A DNA stretch of 9,758 nt from Pseudomonadota bacterium. GTDB taxonomy: Bacteria > Pseudomonadota > Alphaproteobacteria > JAAXGF01. Positions 6,683-9,758 of this stretch are shown here, piece by piece; position 1 is the first letter of the stretch, and each line of letters opens with the position of its first letter. Below the pieces are notes generated by a model. It had not been told where the DNA came from and ran no database searches. It was given only the letters and a program-made list of their open reading frames with translations. The stretch is taken from NCBI GenBank assembly GCA_022563655.1, contig JADFMW010000095.1, positions 1 to 9,758 of the forward strand, read 5' to 3'. A program made the position numbers and the translations under genes.

Positions 6683-7001
6683 GGCCCAAGACTTGACCCA
6701 AACTGCGCGCGCGCTCAAGGCCGTCGTGATTATTCTCGGGGTTTTGATCGTGGTCGGGGCGACGGTGCTCGCGGTCGAGATCTTCCGCCGCGTGGGCCAG
6801 ATGGCCGACGAGCGGCCTCTCGAGGCCTTCGCCACGGCGACGGTTTCGCTCCCGGCCGGGGCGCGGGTGATCGACATAGCGGGCGGCGGCGACGCCGTGT
6901 CGCTGCTCGTCGAACGCGCCGACGGCCGCCGCCAGCTGATCACCGTCGATCGGCGCAGCGGCACCGTGATCGGCACGCTGACCTTCGAGCCCGAGCGGTG
7001 A
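6681..7001 (+). CDS. Small single-helix membrane protein divergent from rluD (DUF6476-like)
   Basis: This 106-residue protein has a short charged N-terminus, one membrane helix at about 14-32 (AVVIILGVLIVVGATVLAV), and a compact soluble part containing LPAGARVIDIAGGGDAVSLLV, then LITVDRRSGTVIGTL, which looks like a small beta-strand domain ending in a D-x-x-x-G-x-x-x-G turn. Position and architecture match small proteins annotated as DUF6476 beside rluD in other alphaproteobacteria. That name is from memory and unconfirmed, and the function is unknown. Its ATG shares bases with the rluD ATG on the other strand, and no Shine-Dalgarno is visible. Its TGA overlaps the GTG start of the threonine aldolase gene (GTGA), which suggests translational coupling. 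Confidence 0.8.
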   Translation: MAQDLTQTARALKAVVIILGVLIVVGATVLAVEIFRRVGQMADERPLEAFATATVSLPAGARVIDIAGGGDAVSLLVERADGRRQLITVDRRSGTVIGTLTFEPER

Positions 7002-8044
7002 ACTTCTGCAGCGACAACACCACGGGCGCGGCGCCGGAAATCATGGCGGCGCTCGCCGAGGCCAATGCCGGTCAGACGATGCCCTACGGCGAGGACGCCC
7101 TGACCAAGCGTCTTACGGCGCGCTTCGGCGAGGTGTTCGAAACCGATGTCGCGGTCTTTCCGGTGACCACGGGCACGGCGGCCAACGCGCTCTCGCTGGC
7201 GCTCATGGCGCCGCCCTTCGGCGTCGTCTTCTGCCACCGCGAGGCTCACATCGCCGTCAACGAGTGCGGCGCGCCCGAGTTCTACACCGGCGGCGCCAAG
7301 CTTAAGCTGCTCGACGGCAGCGACGGCAAGATCGAGGCCGAGACCCTCGCCGCAGCGCTGGCCGGCGCCGGCGCCGGCGACGTGCATCACGTCCAGCCGG
7401 CGGCCCTGAGCCTGTCCCAGCAGACCGAAGCCGGCACCGTCTACGGCACCGACGAGGTCGGGGCGCTGTGCGAGGTCGCCCACGGCCACGGCCTCGGCGT
7501 GCACATGGATGGCGCGCGCTTCGCCAACGCGGTGGCGCATCTCGGTTGCGCGCCGGCCGAGGTGACCTGGCGCGCCGGCGTCGACGTGCTCGCGTTCGGC
7601 GCCACCAAGAACGGCGCGCTGGCCGCCGAGGCGGTCGTCGTGTTCAAGCCCGAGCTGGCGCGCGACCTGGGCTACCGGCGCAAGCGCGCCGGCCATCTGC
7701 TGTCCAAGATGCGGTTCGTCTCGGCCCAGCTCGAGGCCTATCTCGCCGCCGGGCTGTGGCTCAAGAACGCCACCCACGCCAACCGCCTCGCCGCCACCCT
7801 GGCTCGGGGCCTGGCGGCGGTTCCCGGGGCCGAAGTGATCCACCCGGTGCACGGCAACGAGGTTTTCGTCCGCCTGCCCGAGCCGGTGATCGCCGGGCTG
7901 CTCGCCGACGGCTTCGCCTTCTACCGCCGCGGCGGCGAGAACGCGACCACGCTGCGCCTGGTCACCGCGTTCAACACCCGCGCCGAGGACGTGCGGGCGA
8001 TCGTCGATGCCGCGCGGCGCCATGGCCGGAGCGCGGCTCAGTAG
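6998..8044 (+). CDS. ltaE: Low-specificity L-threonine aldolase
   Basis: This 348-residue PLP enzyme would cleave L-threonine or L-allo-threonine to glycine and acetaldehyde in the cytosol. It has the fold-type I aldolase motifs: SDNTTGAAPEIM at the N-terminus, PYGEDALTKRL (29-39), His84 in the HREAHI segment as the ring-stacking histidine, TEAGTVY (143-149), HMDGARFANA with Asp171 contacting the PLP nitrogen, and AFGATKNG with Lys204 as the Schiff-base lysine. The TEAGTVY segment fits threonine aldolases of the low-specificity type. The start is GTG at 6998, inside the GTGA overlap with the upstream gene. The frame stays open further upstream, but that part overlaps two other genes and lacks family motifs. 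The stop (TAG, 8042-8044) overlaps the end of the convergent lipoprotein gene by 7 nt, leaving no room for a separate terminator. Confidence 0.93.
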   Translation: MNFCSDNTTGAAPEIMAALAEANAGQTMPYGEDALTKRLTARFGEVFETDVAVFPVTTGTAANALSLALMAPPFGVVFCHREAHIAVNECGAPEFYTGGAKLKLLDGSDGKIEAETLAAALAGAGAGDVHHVQPAALSLSQQTEAGTVYGTDEVGALCEVAHGHGLGVHMDGARFANAVAHLGCAPAEVTWRAGVDVLAFGATKNGALAAEAVVVFKPELARDLGYRRKRAGHLLSKMRFVSAQLEAYLAAGLWLKNATHANRLAATLARGLAAVPGAEVIHPVHGNEVFVRLPEPVIAGLLADGFAFYRRGGENATTLRLVTAFNTRAEDVRAIVDAARRHGRSAAQ

Positions 8045-9366
8045 ACGCTGGGCACGCAGTAGACGTCGCGCTGCTTCAGCTCCTGGCACAGCGCCCATGC
8101 CGCGGCCTCGTCGGCGAGCGGGCCGGCGCGCAGGCGGAAGAACACCCCCGTGTCGGGGCCCAGATCGACCCGGGCGATGCGTGGCTTGAGGCCTTCGAGC
8201 ACGTCGCCGTGCTCGAAGCGCAGCACGTCCCAACCGCGCCGGGCGCGCTCGGGCGTGCGGTACGAGGCGACGTGAATGCCGAAGGCCGGGCCATCGTGCG
8301 TGGCGGGCGCGTCCTGGTGCGCGGCGGATGCGGTGTGTACCGCGCGCGGCTTCTCGCCTGGCGGGGGCGGAACCGGTTCGGCCTCGATCGCCGCGGTGGG
8401 CGGGCTCGCGGGACCGGCGCGCGCCATCAGCACCGCGCGTTCACCGTCACCCGGCCCGGCGGCGCCGGGCAGCACCGCCGCGAGCCGCTTCGGCCCGCCC
8501 GTTGCGGGCATCAGCGCGTCGAGGATCGCCGTGCGCTCGGTCGCGAACTCGGCCTCGTTGAGGGCGCCGACGGCGCGGAAGGCGGTGATCGTCCGCAGCC
8601 GCTCGATCACGTCCCGGGTGGGCAGCGCCGGCCGCGCGAGCACGGGCGACGGCGGCGGGCCGGTCAGGGGCGCGAGCGCGCCCAGGTTGGCGCCGCGGCG
8701 CTTTTCGTACTCGTCCCGGCTGATCAGGCCGGCGTCGCGCAGGCGCGCGAGCGTGGTGAAGCGGTCGAGGACCGCGAGATCGACCTCGCCGCCAGGCTCG
8801 CCGCCCAGCTCGCCGCCCGCCGGCACCCCGGGGCCGAGTCGGCTCTGGGTCATGCGGTCGACGTTGAGCGCGACGTAGGGCGCGACGTTCGGTGCGACGT
8901 TCGGTGCGACGTTGGGCGCCGGCGCGCCCGCCGCCGCCTCGGGGTCGAGTCTGGTCCGGATTATGCGGTCGACGTTGGGCACGACGTTGGGTGCGACGTT
9001 GGGTGGCGGCACGCCCGGCGGCTCGTCCTGGCTCGCGGCAGTCGCGGCGCCGGCGGGGTCGAAGGCGACGAGCTTGGCGTAGAGTTTGCGGGCCTTGTCG
9101 GTCCGGTTGGTGTTGTAATAGACGACGCCGAGGTTGTGCAGCGCGTAGGGGTTGTCGGGGTTGATCTCCAGCGCCGCTTCCAGGTAGGCCTCGGCGAGGC
9201 CGTAGTTGCCGCTCAGGAGCGCGGCGTGACCGAGATCGGCGAGGCGCTGGTCCTTGGCCCCCTGCTCGGTCGATTGCATGTTCTGGCGGGCCGCCTCGAT
9301 GAGTCCGAGGGCGCAGCCGGATAACGCCCACGCGAGCGCCAGAACGATGATGACGTTGCGCCGCAT
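8038..9366 (-). CDS. Lipoprotein with TPR, SHOCT-like and SPOR regions
   Basis: The 442-residue product is not recognised as a named protein. The N-terminus is a lipoprotein signal: MRRN, a hydrophobic stretch (5-15), and lipobox L-S-G-C with acylated Cys18. Two TPR-like repeats follow at about 42-104. A Pro/Asn/Val linker (118-169) repeats P-N-V-A. Two SHOCT-like segments follow: 196-224 (LARLRDAGLISRDEYEKRR) and about 252-286 (AFRAVGALNEAEFATER). After a Pro/Ala-rich linker, the last ~80 residues (AFGIHVASYRTPERARRGW onward) resemble a SPOR domain, which in known cases binds denuded septal peptidoglycan. This suggests an envelope, perhaps division-site, lipoprotein (inference). ATG at 9366 is chosen for GGAGGGAAGG 7 nt upstream and because it puts the signal peptide at the N-terminus; an upstream ATG at 9429 would bury it. 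Possible CtrA boxes lie about 75-110 nt upstream. Confidence 0.8.
   Translation of the reverse strand: MRRNVIIVLALAWALSGCALGLIEAARQNMQSTEQGAKDQRLADLGHAALLSGNYGLAEAYLEAALEINPDNPYALHNLGVVYYNTNRTDKARKLYAKLVAFDPAGAATAASQDEPPGVPPPNVAPNVVPNVDRIIRTRLDPEAAAGAPAPNVAPNVAPNVAPYVALNVDRMTQSRLGPGVPAGGELGGEPGGEVDLAVLDRFTTLARLRDAGLISRDEYEKRRGANLGALAPLTGPPPSPVLARPALPTRDVIERLRTITAFRAVGALNEAEFATERTAILDALMPATGGPKRLAAVLPGAAGPGDGERAVLMARAGPASPPTAAIEAEPVPPPPGEKPRAVHTASAAHQDAPATHDGPAFGIHVASYRTPERARRGWDVLRFEHGDVLEGLKPRIARVDLGPDTGVFFRLRAGPLADEAAAWALCQELKQRDVYCVPSVY
8860..8919. repeat. 12-bp tandem repeat, five units, inside the lipoprotein gene
   Basis: Five units of the form GACGTTSGGYGC start at 8860, 8872, 8884, 8896 and 8908. 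Units 3 and 4 are identical. On the coding (minus) strand they give P-N-V-A or close variants. The period is a multiple of three, so copy-number change keeps the frame. Confidence 0.85.
8971..9006. repeat. Second 12-bp repeat block, three units, inside the lipoprotein gene
   Basis: Three units (8971, 8983, 8995) of the same GACGTTGGG-type repeat. The flank ATGCGGTCGACGTT at its left edge also precedes the first block, so the two blocks look like a duplicated segment about 110 bp apart. The protein shows it as NVDRIIRTRLDP versus NVDRMTQSRLGP. Confidence 0.75.
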
Positions 9367-9373
9367 CCTTGCG

Positions 9374-9383
9374 CCTTCCCTCC
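9374..9383 (-). promoter_or_regulatory. Shine-Dalgarno of the lipoprotein gene
   Basis: GGAGGGAAGG on the minus strand ends 7 nt before ATG at 9366. It selects the start that exposes the lipoprotein signal peptide. Confidence 0.65.
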
Positions 9384-9439
9384 GCGCCAGTTCGCCGGTC
9401 GCCCGATCCGCCCGGCCGCCAGATTCCATCCGAACAGGG

Positions 9440-9474
9440 TTAACGTTCGGTTAAGTTCGGTAAATATCGGTTAA
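9440..9474 (-). promoter_or_regulatory. Two CtrA-like binding sites upstream of the lipoprotein gene
   Basis: On the minus strand TTAA-CCGAACG-TTAAC (9454-9439) matches the CtrA consensus TTAA-N7-TTAAC exactly. A second copy, TTAA-CCGATAT-TTAC (9474-9460), deviates in one half-site base. Both are in the lipoprotein gene's orientation, about 75-110 nt before its ATG, and stand out as AT-rich in GC-rich surroundings. The tRNA-Glu promoter begins 60 nt further on in the other direction. Regulation by CtrA is inferred, since the regulator is not in the window. Confidence 0.5.
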
Positions 9475-9533
9475 AGCCGGGTAGCGATCGCCGCGCTCGC
9501 GCCGCGGGAAGCCGGCGGGCGCCCGGGACGTGG

Positions 9534-9563
9534 TTGACCGCCCGCCGAGGGTTGGGATATGAG
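9534..9563 (+). promoter_or_regulatory. Promoter of tRNA-Glu
   Basis: -35 TTGACC (9534-9539), an 18-nt spacer, and -10 TATGAG (9558-9563); with a 17-nt spacer the -10 reads ATATGA. Transcription would start near 9570, about 10 nt before the tRNA, a normal distance for a tRNA leader. Confidence 0.6.
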
Positions 9564-9579
9564 TGCGCCCCGGCCCTGC

Positions 9580-9655
9580 GTCCCCATCGTCTAGCGGCCT
9601 AGGACATCGCCCTCTCACGGCGAAAACGGGGGTTCGATTCCCCCTGGGGACGCCA
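9580..9655 (+). tRNA. tRNA-Glu (anticodon CTC)
   Basis: A full cloverleaf can be drawn. The acceptor stem is GTCCCCA paired with TGGGGAC, followed by G and an encoded CCA (9653-9655). The anticodon stem is TCGCC/GGCGA around the 7-base loop CTCTCAC, giving anticodon CTC at 9614-9616, which reads the glutamate codon GAG. The T-arm contains GGGGG-TTCGATT-CCCCC. GAG is the preferred Glu codon in the GC-rich genes here, so demand for this tRNA is expected. A TTC isoacceptor must exist elsewhere. Confidence 0.97.
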
Positions 9656-9671
9656 TTGATAACAATGAGTT

Positions 9672-9702
9672 AGAGTTTCCGATCGCTTTGTTCGGTAACT
9701 CT
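9672..9702 (+). terminator. Hairpin downstream of tRNA-Glu, possible terminator
   Basis: AGAGTT (9672-9677) pairs with AACTCT (9697-9702). After a T-T mismatch, CCGA (9679-9682) pairs with TCGG (9692-9695), around a 9-nt loop. It begins 16 nt after the CCA end. No T-run follows, so it may act as a processing or 3'-end structure rather than a classical terminator. Confidence 0.4.
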
Positions 9703-9758
9703 TAGGTAATAAGCGGTGTTAGAATCCCCCTGTCCGGGGTGATCCGATCAGGCTGATA

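Noticed and set aside
6683..8233. Upstream extension of the rluD frame to about 848 residues
   Set aside because: The frame is open, but it runs antisense through two real genes. The S4-domain protein begins at 6682 as in the family.
7468..9324. A 618-residue plus-strand frame crossing the aldolase end and the lipoprotein gene
   Set aside because: It is antisense to the lipoprotein gene, which has a signal peptide and domains, and out of frame with the aldolase. Its composition is repetitive Arg/Gly/Ala.
9726..9739. CCCC/GGGG hairpin near the right edge
   Set aside because: A 4-bp stem with a 6-nt loop and no T-run is too weak to call. The C-run is part of the T-arm echo.

Overview
The window looks like ordinary chromosome from a GC-rich alphaproteobacterium, probably of a Rhodospirillales-like lineage. 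The reasons are the rluD-rpoH gene order with a small one-helix membrane protein divergent from rluD, an RpoH with a near-consensus RpoH box, a class III adenylate cyclase of the cyclase/membrane-helix/FlgO-like/TPR type common in that class, and a TTAA-N7-TTAAC site like that of the alphaproteobacterial cell-cycle regulator CtrA. No mobile element, CRISPR array, toxin-antitoxin pair or defence system was recognised.

Layout. Bases 2-394 (+) hold the C-terminal part of an inositol-monophosphatase-family enzyme. A membrane-anchored adenylate cyclase with a sensor/TPR/HEAT-like tail follows (543-2621, +), then dihydroxy-acid dehydratase ilvD (2805-4547, +). ilvD converges on rpoH (4683-5564, -). 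Between them lie a strong hairpin (4563-4593) and a 29-bp tandem repeat (4594-4709) whose last copy is the 3' end and stop codon of rpoH. Upstream of rpoH is an AT-rich promoter island (about 5611-5669), then rluD (5687-6682, -). The rluD start codon overlaps that of a divergent small membrane protein (6681-7001, +), which is coupled by a 4-nt overlap to a low-specificity L-threonine aldolase (6998-8044, +). The aldolase ends tail to tail, with a 7-nt overlap, with a large TPR/SHOCT-like/SPOR lipoprotein gene (8038-9366, -). Upstream of the lipoprotein are CtrA-like boxes (9440-9474), then a promoter and tRNA-Glu(CTC) (9534-9655). The last 100 bases hold a hairpin and a partial echo of the tRNA T-arm.

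The genes do not form one pathway. They cover branched-chain amino acid synthesis (ilvD), threonine/glycine metabolism (aldolase), heat-shock transcription (rpoH), ribosome modification (rluD), cAMP signalling (cyclase), envelope or septum function (SPOR lipoprotein) and translation (tRNA). The points most worth a second look are regulatory or structural: the duplicated rpoH tail, the heat-shock-like promoter in front of rpoH, the CtrA-like boxes upstream of the SPOR lipoprotein, and the internally repeated lipoprotein itself.
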